Source: a virus
Reading direction: 5' to 3' (one strand)
Virus record (IMG/VR): IMGVR_UViG_3300042565_000604
Location: 1-29,063 of that record
DNA: 29,063 nucleotides
Shown: in pieces, positions 10,101 through 16,902 of the stretch
How positions within the stretch are numbered: position 1 is the stretch's first letter
Layout of the letters: each line of letters opens with the position of its first letter
The notes under the pieces: generated by a model
Told to the model about the DNA's origin: nothing
The model's database searches: none
Seen by the model: the letters and a program-made list of their open reading frames with translations, nothing else
Translations under genes and position numbers: made by a program

Positions 10101-10719
10101 GATCGCTGACGGCGAGAGCATCGTTGGAGATGCCCTCCTGCTCAGCAGCATCAGCAAGCGTCCCAGCGGTCGCCTGCATCTGCGCCCGTTGTGTCGGGGT
10201 GAGGTCGATCTGAGAAGCTTCGATAAAACTAAGCGCTGCCTCTTGTTTGACAGCCCCCTCAACCGCCCTCTTTGCAACATCCTGAGTGAGTTTGAGAGCA
10301 GTCTCAGAAATATCCAAGACGTTCTTGAGATTTCTTTCCCTGACTACAGCTTTGTACTGGCGAAGGTTCGACTGAATTGCATCAGATGTCTGACGATCTT
10401 CCTGTCGTTGCTTTAGGCCGAGTGACTGGTTGCGCTGAAACTGCTGATTCTCAAACTTGCGAACCTCTTCAAACTGTTCAATGCGAGATCGAAGAAACTT
10501 TTCATTCGCAGCGTCAGTCTGTTGAGTTACTCGGGCGATGTTCTCAAAGCGAAACTGACTAGCAGCAGCAGCGGCTTCCTGGACGGAATCGGTAGCCCTT
10601 TTGTCTGTTCTTTCTACGAACCGAGCAGTTTGCTCAAGGGACTTGTTAGCAGCCTCTTGCTGCCTGGCAACCACCCCCTTTCGGCTGGGAGCGGCCACCG
10701 TGATTTTGCCTGTTGCCAT
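7147..10719 (-). CDS. Internal virion protein C, gp15-like, with C-terminal muramidase domain
   Basis: This 1190-residue protein is in the T7 gene 15 position. Residues 1-150 are long charged helices, probably coiled coil, and residues 150-800 are mainly helical with no recognised motif. Residues about 853-1010 look like a lambda-endolysin-type (GH104) muramidase or lytic transglycosylase: LNLIASGES with candidate catalytic E861, then GRYQFIPGT, FSPENQDKLAAAWIL and GVGQYDND, in the same order as in lambda R. Residues about 1040-1190 form a second globular domain with GRCTTNVL (C1050), GAVVFQTRH and DVAIARSGG, loosely like a CHAP or NlpC/P60 cysteine hydrolase, though the usual histidine is not in its standard place. 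The likely role is local peptidoglycan opening during DNA entry. A GAGGTG ribosome site lies about 12 bases upstream, and the 48-bp leader contains CAACCAACCCGCAACACA. Confidence 0.85.
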   Translation of the reverse strand: MATGKITVAAPSRKGVVARQQEAANKSLEQTARFVERTDKRATDSVQEAAAAASQFRFENIARVTQQTDAANEKFLRSRIEQFEEVRKFENQQFQRNQSLGLKQRQEDRQTSDAIQSNLRQYKAVVRERNLKNVLDISETALKLTQDVAKRAVEGAVKQEAALSFIEASQIDLTPTQRAQMQATAGTLADAAEQEGISNDALAVSDPVQAADQRRGNPLLAGWRAYGRAKGRLQAAKGNWATALDVWIHSEDPVIPDPENPAELISPRALARRGPAGTMAALQAGNAFLFEKFGIEGINPVLVQEELGESIGGITSSLARNIITEDRKIEKQNEIDDITNRMSTSYRGVDWNNPTQVTEYYNSQVQFLAPLVGGKGEANKIVAQQLLNIAVADGNVDMLAGLEVADRSPTDPGVGRVGDGENAPAFKAAADMIAKEEGIEDQAQTDDVNKLIDRIEVDHLNDLTEAGADPAAIEKANKTRIDRLQSIVETTGNEKANEQLMELKTRPLTYTKNGYDVLLRNHQRTGFIPNDEELGEMEAKGILTGSEARDLQNRRGVDAGSKTVKEMYPSIKGIASKVFVTEIVQKAGFNSVQKLGDFGQNAIETLGEETALHLVDWINRQPPGTVTTPGIRQEASRYAREAIQSRAYQIRTREVPVPGVEGIGKPPQLIFEGPAGDLKSRITVRAPNNRVPASRSEDLRGERPDVVNGFMTRNDVILNDKEIDDSIAALRNGTPLPDRVTAVATASGIPAAEVVRSQENASRGTQTAPAGPDVGNPAASAARPVAPQEASLLNHPNVPQQRVSRSRLRIERLRSIQSERAAEARQAALDREQRLNQGTEGGTGDSVSVLRPFLNLIASGESESSGGYNAVAGSRTGIAGLSQMTFAQARAKAGNNAIGRYQFIPGTMEAAMEKAGLKMSDKFSPENQDKLAAAWILGGQRKALSAYIKGESSNLDAAVDDAGWEWAALEGVKGVGQYDNDGVNKATISSGRVRQTLQQARRSYLDSRSSQQTSNSSTGFRTNATLQKLGGEITYSSEKDANGKVLPGRCTTNVLKTLAANGIPQPYATGNDEGNNPRGAAVQFINSFGWKSLPIPGSRQVKLDSPYGKAVVNQMSLQQYKAAVGRGQIPSGAVVFQTRHSSWNGTNSGSRGYDVAIARSGGSRLFNGTYNGDSIYGAATSHIFVLVPSN

Positions 10720-10767
10720 GAGAAGTTACACCTCTGGAGTGTGTTGCGGGTTGGTTGCTTTTGCTTG

Positions 10768-12117
10768 CTAGCCAGGTGGCTTGAAGGCTGTGTAATTGCC
10801 TACGGCGCTTTGAATGCCTTGAAGGATTCCGCTTGCGAGAATACTTCCACCACCAGAAGGAAGCTTCGGAATACTCGATCCCAGACGGGGCCTGGGCGCG
10901 GACATCGGCCTCGATGGAATGAGCGGCTGTAGACCTGGGGTTGCCTGTATCGGCATCGGTTGCAGGAACGGTTGAGGAATCACCGTCCTTGCAACTGGCA
11001 GAGGCTCAGGCAGCTTCAGCGGAACCATCGGGCGAAGCTCACGGTTGGAGCGGGCTTCATTCATCTGGCTTCTGGCTTGGAGGCCGATGTCATCCAGCTG
11101 GTTATTGCTCTGCCAGATAGCCTGACGTTCCTGAGTATTAAGGGATTCAAGGTTCAGGTTGGTCATTCGTGCAGAAGTATCCAAGGAGTTGTAGATCCTT
11201 GCACGATCCATATCTGCCATTTGACCTGCAAGACCTGTGGCATCAGCCAACTTGAATAGCTCAACCTGCTGCTCGCTTCCAAAGAATGCGAGTTCAACAC
11301 CCATCGACCCCAGCATCAGATCCGATCTGTTGAAGGGATCTGCCATCATCCGGGTTGCCGTTGCCCCACTCCTGCCGGAAGCGGCCACCTGAGAGGACTC
11401 GCTGAGCGCCTCTCGACGGGCAACATCCTGCTTGGCCGTGAACTGCTGCATCCGCTTCTCGACCTCCATCTGGAGGGCCTCACCGGAGAAACCAGCCTGC
11501 CTCAGCTCACCTCGGTAGCGGGCCTCCACCTGTTTCGCCTGGATGCGGGCCTGATCCGCCTCAGCATTGAACCGAGCCCGACCTTCCTCTGCTTGAATGT
11601 TGATCCCAGCTCTTTCAAACCTGAGCCGGTCCTTTTCAAAGGAGTAGGCGTTGGATGCGGCTTGTGAAATCAGTCGGGTGTTTTCACTGAAAGTGCGCTC
11701 AGAGGCCTGATACACCCTCAGCTGTTGACTGTAATCCGCCGCTTGCAGGAGTTGGGTTATTTGATAATCCCGCGCCTGAACAGCGTTTTCAGATTTGAAC
11801 TGGATTTCAGCGTTCGTGTCCGCAGCGAGGTAACGAGCCTGCTCCAGTCTGTTCGCCGTATTCCAGTTTTGCAGAGCTATCGACTGATCAATCTTGTGGG
11901 ACAGCCGTGCCGAGTTGACAGCGAAATCGAAATTGAGATTCGAGATCGCCTCGTTGTACTCCCAGTCTTCCAACTGAGAAGCGTAAGTAGAAAGTTGCTG
12001 CCTTTCTGCTGAACGCCGCTGGGCTTGAGCTTGGTCTTCTGCCTGGTTTCTTCCGAGAATACCGGAAGCGACTCCACTGGCAAGACCAAGGCCCGCCATA
12101 ACTACGGGTAGGACCAT
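10768..12117 (-). CDS. Internal virion protein B, gp14-like
   Basis: This 449-residue protein is in the T7 gene 14 position, longer than T7 gp14 (196). The first 25 residues are a small hydrophobic Gly/Ala stretch (VVMAGLGLASGVASGILG). Residues about 25-260 are a very long Gln/Ala/Arg-rich amphipathic helix region, followed by ASGRSGATATRMMADP, a motif style common in gp14-like core proteins. The last 90 residues are proline-rich and end in GILQGIQSAVGNYTAFKPPG. In T7, gp14 leaves the head and enters the outer membrane as part of the ejection channel, and the hydrophobic N-terminus fits that. A good AGGAG site lies inside the end of the tail tube B gene, only 3 bp upstream, so the two are probably translated together. 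Function is inferred from position and composition. Confidence 0.78.
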   Translation of the reverse strand: MVLPVVMAGLGLASGVASGILGRNQAEDQAQAQRRSAERQQLSTYASQLEDWEYNEAISNLNFDFAVNSARLSHKIDQSIALQNWNTANRLEQARYLAADTNAEIQFKSENAVQARDYQITQLLQAADYSQQLRVYQASERTFSENTRLISQAASNAYSFEKDRLRFERAGINIQAEEGRARFNAEADQARIQAKQVEARYRGELRQAGFSGEALQMEVEKRMQQFTAKQDVARREALSESSQVAASGRSGATATRMMADPFNRSDLMLGSMGVELAFFGSEQQVELFKLADATGLAGQMADMDRARIYNSLDTSARMTNLNLESLNTQERQAIWQSNNQLDDIGLQARSQMNEARSNRELRPMVPLKLPEPLPVARTVIPQPFLQPMPIQATPGLQPLIPSRPMSAPRPRLGSSIPKLPSGGGSILASGILQGIQSAVGNYTAFKPPG

Positions 12118-12120
12118 GGT

Positions 12121-14787
12121 TTAACTACTCCTGAGACCTTTAGTTGTGTAAGTACCTTTCCATGTCACCTCTTGAATGTTTACAGGAAGTGGACATGAGC
12201 TGAGGATCCTGAGATCCATGTCATCGCCATCGCAAAGAGTCGGCACTGTCACCTCTCCGATGCGTTTCATGATCAGTTGGCCCAAGGTGTGATCACGAGG
12301 TAGAGCCTGTCCGCAATCCTTTGTGTAAGGATCTCGACCAGGAACAGTGATTGAGGCGCCAAACCCTCCACTGCGGAAGGATCGAATCATCACTCTTCTT
12401 ACCTTGGGCGCATTAGCGACTATCGCCTCTCCATTGCCACCACGTAAGTAGATGTGTTGCATGAGAGCTTCGGCCATAAAGTCATAACCAAGCACCACAT
12501 CGGTTGACCCGACATTCCCAGGAAGGATGAGGTTGCCGCCCTGGTACTCGGGTTCGTAGTAGACAAACTTGTTGGGGCCACTGAGTACAAACACTTTCGG
12601 CGGCTGGCTTGGCGTGTCGTAAAGCGTCCCGGCTACTTGAATGGTAGTTTGGTCTGTCGTCTGGCTGTAGTTCACGTTGAGCGTGAAGTCCATTAGATCC
12701 AGGCGCGGGTTGAAAAGAAACCCTTCAAACTCCACACGACCTGCTGGATCACTGACACCCATGGGGATCCTTAGAAGAATTCTCCTGCTGTTGAAGCGGC
12801 CCACGGCAAACAGAACACTGTCTTCAAAGTACAAGTGCTCGATGTCCATGGGAAGAGTTATCCTGCTCCACGCGGACAACAGACGCTGCCTGCTCTGATC
12901 CTTCCACTGCCAGACGTAGATAGCCTTCGGGTTCTGTCTGCTAGTCAACACAGCAAAACCAAGTTCTTCTTCGATGTCAGCAGTGAAGACACCGCGAGGG
13001 ATGTAGGTTGGAACTTGCAGGCTTACTGAGTTGGGTCGAGCCAGGTTTGGATCATCGTCTGCATTCGGGAACATCTCGACTAATTCGACCCCTGTATTGC
13101 TCTCCACAGCAAGCAGCCAGCTCACTTGGGTTGCCAGGGGTTTCAAGACGGTAGATGTCTTTACCCTTGACGAGACTGTGAGTTTCGCACTGGTAGGGGT
13201 AAAGCCGTCATCGCCTCCACGTAGAGAAAACTGTCGGTCTTCAGCGATGCAGATCAGCCTATCGTTGTAGTCGATTGCGTGTCGAAGAACCGTTCTTGTC
13301 GTCTCACCTGTGTTTACGTCAATCGGGTCGTCAGCGAGAACCTGAATAGCAGTAGTAGGAAAGAAGTTCAGATAGTCACCGGCCTTGCTGGAGATTACGC
13401 TGTCCTCGCTCAACAGTGTGAGTCGATTCAAGTAAAACCCGATTCCAGTGATCTTTCTGTCTACGAACGTCGGCCAAGGCACGGAGGCCAAGGATCCCAC
13501 GGTTCGATCTGTCCACCTTTCGTTGGCGTAACTGGGATTGCTGTAAGTAACGGTGGCCACACTTGTAACAGTGAAGCTGTCGCCGTTGTTTGCAAGAACA
13601 ATGTTCCCATTAGTAAACCCGGATCCAGGGCGGATTGGTTCAACAGCAGTAGGGTGACTGTCGTTGTCTATAGCGAGAACACGCAAACGTAATCCCTTGC
13701 CAGTACCGCCACGAACAAAGAAGGTCTGACCAAGCCAGTAGCGTCCGTTGAACGGACCTGTAGTAGAAACCGAAGTGACGACCCCGGTAACGTTTACAGT
13801 CACAGGAATAGGAGAGATACCATCAAGCGGTCTTACGATCCAAGACCCATCGCCAAGACGCACTATAGCGTGAGGCATTGTGGCGGGTTGAATGGCGTAC
13901 TGCTCTGAAGGTTGGAGGGTTTCAGACCAAGTACCTGCTACTTCGTCGATGGCGGACACACCGTTGTATTCCACCCAATACCCTTCACCTGTGGAGTTGG
14001 TAGGCTTAACCAGCACCGGACGTTGAGCGTAGTAAACGGATGGCAGCTCTTCCACGCTGGAAACTCTGCCGCTGTACCCAACGATTGCATTAGCTGCACG
14101 ACCACCGGAGACCTCTACCAGGATGGGTCGAGTGTCCGTAGGGTCAGTCCATATAATGCTGATGATGTTACCTGTAACCTGTACTGTCCAAGGTCCGCCA
14201 GATGGAAGTGTTGCCACCAAGCTAACAAGGACACCACGGACATTAAGAGATCCAGAAGCAGGAGTAGTGTGCTCCATCACCAAAGTGGAAGCACCTGATG
14301 CCCTGATGGCTACGCGGTAGGTGGTTTCATAGCTCAGAGCCCTCAGCTCGACCCAGGCATGTTTCACCCGGTCTGGAGATGTTGCTGCTGCTTTTGCTGC
14401 TGTGACCGTCCTGTTCAAGACGAAAACAAAGTCACCAGTCTGGAGAACTTCAAGTTCCCCCGGTGCTTTGTGAGTCAGGTAGGTCGAGGCCTGTTGTCCA
14501 ACGGTGTATTGCTCACCGGACAAGGCATCGGAAACGGATGTGATTCCATTTGTGCCTATGTGGATCAAGTAGTTCTCTTGGTCGCCCAACTTGACATTGA
14601 AGTAGGACCCAGTGTTCGACCCAGGTACTTCGGAGATAAACTCAGACCCAGAGCGCTTACTGAGCCCCCATACAAGGTCTGCCATGAAGTTGTCGCAGAC
14701 CCTAACGCTGTTGGGTGATGCTTGGGAATCGATGGCCTCGGACACTCCACCAATGAGAGGCGGAAGTGTTTGTTGAATAGCGCTCAT
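12121..14787 (-). CDS. Tail tubular protein B (gp12-like nozzle)
   Basis: This 888-residue protein forms the tail nozzle below the adaptor ring (T7 gp12 is 794). The N-terminus MSAIQQTLPPLIGGVSEAID, with RVCDNFMADLVWGLSKRSGS soon after, follows the T7 gp12 opening pattern (QSIKNLKGGISQQPD ... GLQKRP). The remainder is beta-rich with repeated short sheets, including TFVDRKITGIGFYLNRLTLL and a long C-terminal beta region, as expected for a propeller-like nozzle protein. It starts 2 bp after the tail tube A stop, with a strong GGAGG site 9 bases before the ATG, so the two tail genes are coupled. No unusual features were seen. Confidence 0.9.
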   Translation of the reverse strand: MSAIQQTLPPLIGGVSEAIDSQASPNSVRVCDNFMADLVWGLSKRSGSEFISEVPGSNTGSYFNVKLGDQENYLIHIGTNGITSVSDALSGEQYTVGQQASTYLTHKAPGELEVLQTGDFVFVLNRTVTAAKAAATSPDRVKHAWVELRALSYETTYRVAIRASGASTLVMEHTTPASGSLNVRGVLVSLVATLPSGGPWTVQVTGNIISIIWTDPTDTRPILVEVSGGRAANAIVGYSGRVSSVEELPSVYYAQRPVLVKPTNSTGEGYWVEYNGVSAIDEVAGTWSETLQPSEQYAIQPATMPHAIVRLGDGSWIVRPLDGISPIPVTVNVTGVVTSVSTTGPFNGRYWLGQTFFVRGGTGKGLRLRVLAIDNDSHPTAVEPIRPGSGFTNGNIVLANNGDSFTVTSVATVTYSNPSYANERWTDRTVGSLASVPWPTFVDRKITGIGFYLNRLTLLSEDSVISSKAGDYLNFFPTTAIQVLADDPIDVNTGETTRTVLRHAIDYNDRLICIAEDRQFSLRGGDDGFTPTSAKLTVSSRVKTSTVLKPLATQVSWLLAVESNTGVELVEMFPNADDDPNLARPNSVSLQVPTYIPRGVFTADIEEELGFAVLTSRQNPKAIYVWQWKDQSRQRLLSAWSRITLPMDIEHLYFEDSVLFAVGRFNSRRILLRIPMGVSDPAGRVEFEGFLFNPRLDLMDFTLNVNYSQTTDQTTIQVAGTLYDTPSQPPKVFVLSGPNKFVYYEPEYQGGNLILPGNVGSTDVVLGYDFMAEALMQHIYLRGGNGEAIVANAPKVRRVMIRSFRSGGFGASITVPGRDPYTKDCGQALPRDHTLGQLIMKRIGEVTVPTLCDGDDMDLRILSSCPLPVNIQEVTWKGTYTTKGLRSS

Positions 14788-14789
14788 GC

Positions 14790-15386
14790 TCAGGACCTCC
14801 AGACAGCATCAAATGGGGTGTAGCCTCTGTGGCTGTTTCTGCCGTTCCAGTCTTGAAGCATGTTCACCTCGGGGACATCACCTTCGTAGGCAAGGCAATC
14901 AGCTCTCAATCGTTCTTCATCGATGGAGATGAGCTGAACAACCTCCCTAGAGCCTTGACTGCGAGTAGCGAAAACCCGACATGCACGAGCAGCAATATAA
15001 GCCCTGAAAGGAAGTGGAAGTTCCTCAAAGGGAAACCGCCAGACTATGTTGACTGTCACTGTGTCGGTGAAGATGAATGAGTGACTGTGGGTGTCGTAAA
15101 GCTTGCCCTGTCGCTCGACCAAGTTATACAGCCTGTCACGTTGATTGCTTTGGTTTTGCGTGATGTAGAGGGCGTTGGTGGGAACGATCAGGTTTCCGTT
15201 GCTGTCAGGGACAATCGGATAGTTTTCTTCTCGGTTGAAACGCCACCGCTCCTGTTGGACCTCGCGTGTCACCTGATCAAGAGTCAGAGCAGCAGTATCA
15301 ATTTCAGGGTTTCCAGCGGTTACTTCGGTAACAGGGGCCTCACCGATACTGACAAGCATCTGGTTGATAGCGTCAAGAGTGGTCAT
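14790..15386 (-). CDS. Tail tubular protein A (gp11-like adaptor)
   Basis: This 198-residue protein is close to T7 gp11 (196). It forms the ring that joins the portal to the nozzle. Diagnostic stretches are LDAINQMLVSIGEAPVT (T7: LSAVNDILASIGEPPVS), REVQQERWRFNREENYPIVP (T7: QIQSRGWTFNIEEGITLLP), VTVNIVWRFPFEELPLPFRA with the ITVNI-type strand, YIAARACRVF, and the C-terminal CLAYEGDVPEVNMLQDW (T7: CMEYEMDYGGYNMLDGD). It is the first gene after the capsid terminator, with AGGA about 13 bases upstream and ACCAACC immediately before the ATG. Confidence 0.92.
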   Translation of the reverse strand: MTTLDAINQMLVSIGEAPVTEVTAGNPEIDTAALTLDQVTREVQQERWRFNREENYPIVPDSNGNLIVPTNALYITQNQSNQRDRLYNLVERQGKLYDTHSHSFIFTDTVTVNIVWRFPFEELPLPFRAYIAARACRVFATRSQGSREVVQLISIDEERLRADCLAYEGDVPEVNMLQDWNGRNSHRGYTPFDAVWRS

Positions 15387-15412
15387 GGTTGGTATGTATC
15401 CTGTCTAGGTAC

Positions 15413-15450
15413 AAAAAAGGAAGGCCCCACACCCATAAAAGAGTGTGGAG
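15413..15450 (-). terminator. Intrinsic terminator after the capsid gene
   Basis: On the minus strand a 10-bp stem (CTCCACACTC with GGGTGTGGGG, including two G-T pairs) closes a 6-nt loop TTTTAT and is followed by CCTTCC and six T residues. It begins about 30 bp after the capsid stop and ends about 27 bp before tail tube A. This matches T-phi, which lies just after gene 10 in T7, and would lower tail gene transcripts relative to capsid. Confidence 0.9.
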
Positions 15451-15482
15451 CCGACCGAGAGAGGTGGACGTGAAAGAACTCG

Positions 15483-16556
15483 TCAGGAGATGGTGTCGCG
15501 GTTGTCGAAGGAACCAGCCACGGACACGCGCACAGGAGCACAGCCCATAGACAGTTTGCCAACGATCAGGTCGCCCTGATACACAACGCGGGTGTCTTCA
15601 CCAGTGGTTTCCACGGTGGGACCGATTGCAGTGACACAACCAGCAGCTTCTTGGTGGTAAACCAGACCGCACATGTTAGCGAAGTCTGCGGCTTGGCCGT
15701 AGTTGTTCCGCTCACCAAAGGAGGGGCCGGTCACACCAGCAGCCAGGGCGCCGTTGGCGATCACTTCGCCGGTGGGCGAGCCATAGCGACCCAGGAAGGG
15801 CACGTTGTTGCTTTGGCGGATCTTGATGCCAGCGATCTCATAGAGGCCAGTACCGCTGTTCATGTCGCCTTGGCTGTTGCCGTAATCCCGGTTCAGGATG
15901 TTGGTATCGACTTGGCTCAGCAGGGTGTAATACTGACGTGGAGATAGAACGGAGAAACGACCGTCCTTGGGAGCACTGATTTCGTCGAGACGAGCAGCAG
16001 CTTCAAAGTGGGCATCCACCAGAGCTTGAGCGTCGTACTGGTTGCCAGTACCTAGTGCAATGCGGAAACCACCGGGTTCGCCGGACACAGCATTAGCGAG
16101 GGTGGAAGCGCGGCCCAGCACACGACCAACGATGCGGTCGTAGCGTTCAGCCAGGGCTTGACCAATCTGACGGGCGATAGGAGCACGAGTGCTGTATTGC
16201 GCCAGGATTTCATCCAGGTTGTAGAGGAAGGCCTGGGAGGTCAGAAGGTCGTCAACGGTCACAGTGGTCTCGGCCACTTTCAGCTTCTGAGCCGTATCCA
16301 GCAGGCTGGTGCCAGGGACGTGGTAGGAGCTGGTCATGCGGCCAGTGTGGATGAACTGATGAGAGACCGCGCCACTGATCTCAGCGTTCATCACGGTTTC
16401 CTTGAAGATCAAGGAGTTGTTGAAGGCTTGATAAATCTCGCCTCGGAAAGTCTTGAGGTAAAGGGCACGCTCAGAGTTTGCGCCGTTTACCTGGCCCTGC
16501 CATTGGATACCCGCAGAAGCGGTCCCCGCAGGGGTATTGGACATTGTTCCAGCCAT
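15483..16556 (-). CDS. Major capsid protein (gp10-like)
   Basis: This 357-residue HK97-fold-type capsid protein follows the scaffold gene, as in T7 (gp10A is 345). Typical stretches are LYLKTFRGEIYQAFNNSLIF, HQFIHTGRMTSSYHVPGTSL, LDEILAQYSTRAPIARQIGQ, LSPRQYYTLLSQVDTNILNR and YEIAGIKIRQSNNVPFLGRY, which resemble T7-like cyanophage capsids. Two in-frame ATGs are possible, at 16556 (MAGTMSN) and 16544 (MSNTPAG). Neither has a clear Shine-Dalgarno, and the leader holds a long pyrimidine tract instead. A strong terminator follows. There is no obvious slippery heptamer or extension frame like T7 10B. Confidence 0.93.
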   Translation of the reverse strand: MAGTMSNTPAGTASAGIQWQGQVNGANSERALYLKTFRGEIYQAFNNSLIFKETVMNAEISGAVSHQFIHTGRMTSSYHVPGTSLLDTAQKLKVAETTVTVDDLLTSQAFLYNLDEILAQYSTRAPIARQIGQALAERYDRIVGRVLGRASTLANAVSGEPGGFRIALGTGNQYDAQALVDAHFEAAARLDEISAPKDGRFSVLSPRQYYTLLSQVDTNILNRDYGNSQGDMNSGTGLYEIAGIKIRQSNNVPFLGRYGSPTGEVIANGALAAGVTGPSFGERNNYGQAADFANMCGLVYHQEAAGCVTAIGPTVETTGEDTRVVYQGDLIVGKLSMGCAPVRVSVAGSFDNRDTIS

Positions 16557-16568
16557 TTTCGGTTACTC

Positions 16569-16601
16569 GGGAGGAAGGAAGAAAAAAAAAAGGGGGGGGG
16601 G
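16569..16601 (+). repeat. 33-bp oligopurine tract with A10-G10
   Basis: The plus strand is entirely purine for 33 bases and contains ten A followed by ten G. The transcribed minus-strand RNA therefore has C10 then U10 directly in the capsid leader. It starts only 12 bp upstream of the first capsid ATG. Such tracts can adopt triplex structures and are prone to polymerase slippage or sequencing error. Confidence 0.85.
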
Positions 16602-16619
16602 TGAAGGTGGGACCGCAGT

Positions 16620-16633
16620 GCCAAGCGCTTGGC
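16620..16633. promoter_or_regulatory. 14-bp perfect palindrome in capsid leader
   Basis: GCCAAGCGCTTGGC is fully self-complementary. As RNA on the minus strand it gives a 5-bp stem with a GCGC loop about 64 bases before the capsid ATG. TTTT follows only on the plus strand, so it is not a terminator for the phage genes. It could be an RNA processing or stabilising hairpin, or a protein-binding site. Confidence 0.35.
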
Positions 16634-16738
16634 TTTTGGGTCCTTTGAAGAAGCTTCGCAGATCAGAGGGTTGTCCAACGCATCGGGCCAACTAATCCAC
16701 AGGCGCCTGGTTTTTTTGATGTGAGGTCCAGCCCTCGA

Positions 16739-16809
16739 TAGCACCAAAGGGAGTCGAACCCTCATTGCCTCCATAAGAAAGAGGCGTCATCCCGTTAGAC
16801 CATGGTGCA
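16739..16809 (-). tRNA. tRNA-like gene, probable tRNA-Lys (anticodon CTT)
   Basis: The minus strand folds as a cloverleaf. The acceptor has six pairs, GCACCA with TGGTGC. T8 is followed by a D arm GTC...GAC with GG in its loop. The anticodon stem CCTCT/GGAGG (last pair T-G) has loop TTCTTAT, placing anticodon CTT. The T arm GAGGG/CCCTT has the conserved loop TTCGACT. Oddities are that positions 1 and 72 would be T and T, no CCA is encoded, and a run of ten T precedes the 5' end. It lies between scaffold and capsid on the coding strand, so it would be cut out of the late transcript. It may be functional, a decayed tRNA, or a host-derived fragment. Confidence 0.75.
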
Positions 16810-16892
16810 AAAAAAAAATGACCCACCTGTGGTTGCACTTGAAGTACAGCCAGGGAGATGGGCTCTATCCGTAGAACGGCTTCTAAGGTTTC

Positions 16893-16901
16893 AAGGTATT
16901 A
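16893..16901 (-). promoter_or_regulatory. TAATACCTT motif, candidate phage promoter element
   Basis: The minus strand reads TAATACCTTGAAACC just after the scaffold stop. The 9-mer TAATACCTT occurs again in the spacer at 28914-28922, and TAATAC is also how T7 promoters begin. Two spacer copies are suggestive but too few to define a promoter. Confidence 0.25.
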
Positions 16902-16902
16902 C

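Larger units (their letters stand above)
16557..16902. other. 346-bp spacer upstream of the capsid gene
   Basis: This is the longest gene-free stretch in the window. On the minus strand, from the scaffold stop downwards, it holds a TAATACCTT motif, a small CCGT/ACGG hairpin (near 16870-16880), a T10 run, the tRNA-like gene, the 10-bp palindrome CAGGCGCCTG (16700-16709) next to A7, the 14-bp palindrome GCCAAGCGCTTGGC (16620-16633), and the C10T10 pyrimidine tract. In T7 this interval carries the strong phi10 promoter and a structured leader, so a phage promoter for the capsid is expected here. No sequence can be named with confidence. Confidence 0.7.

Noticed and set aside
15990-16020. Agc-rich triplets in the capsid gene as a repeat element
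   Set aside because: They are short alanine codon runs within a conserved protein. No repeat structure extends beyond the codons.
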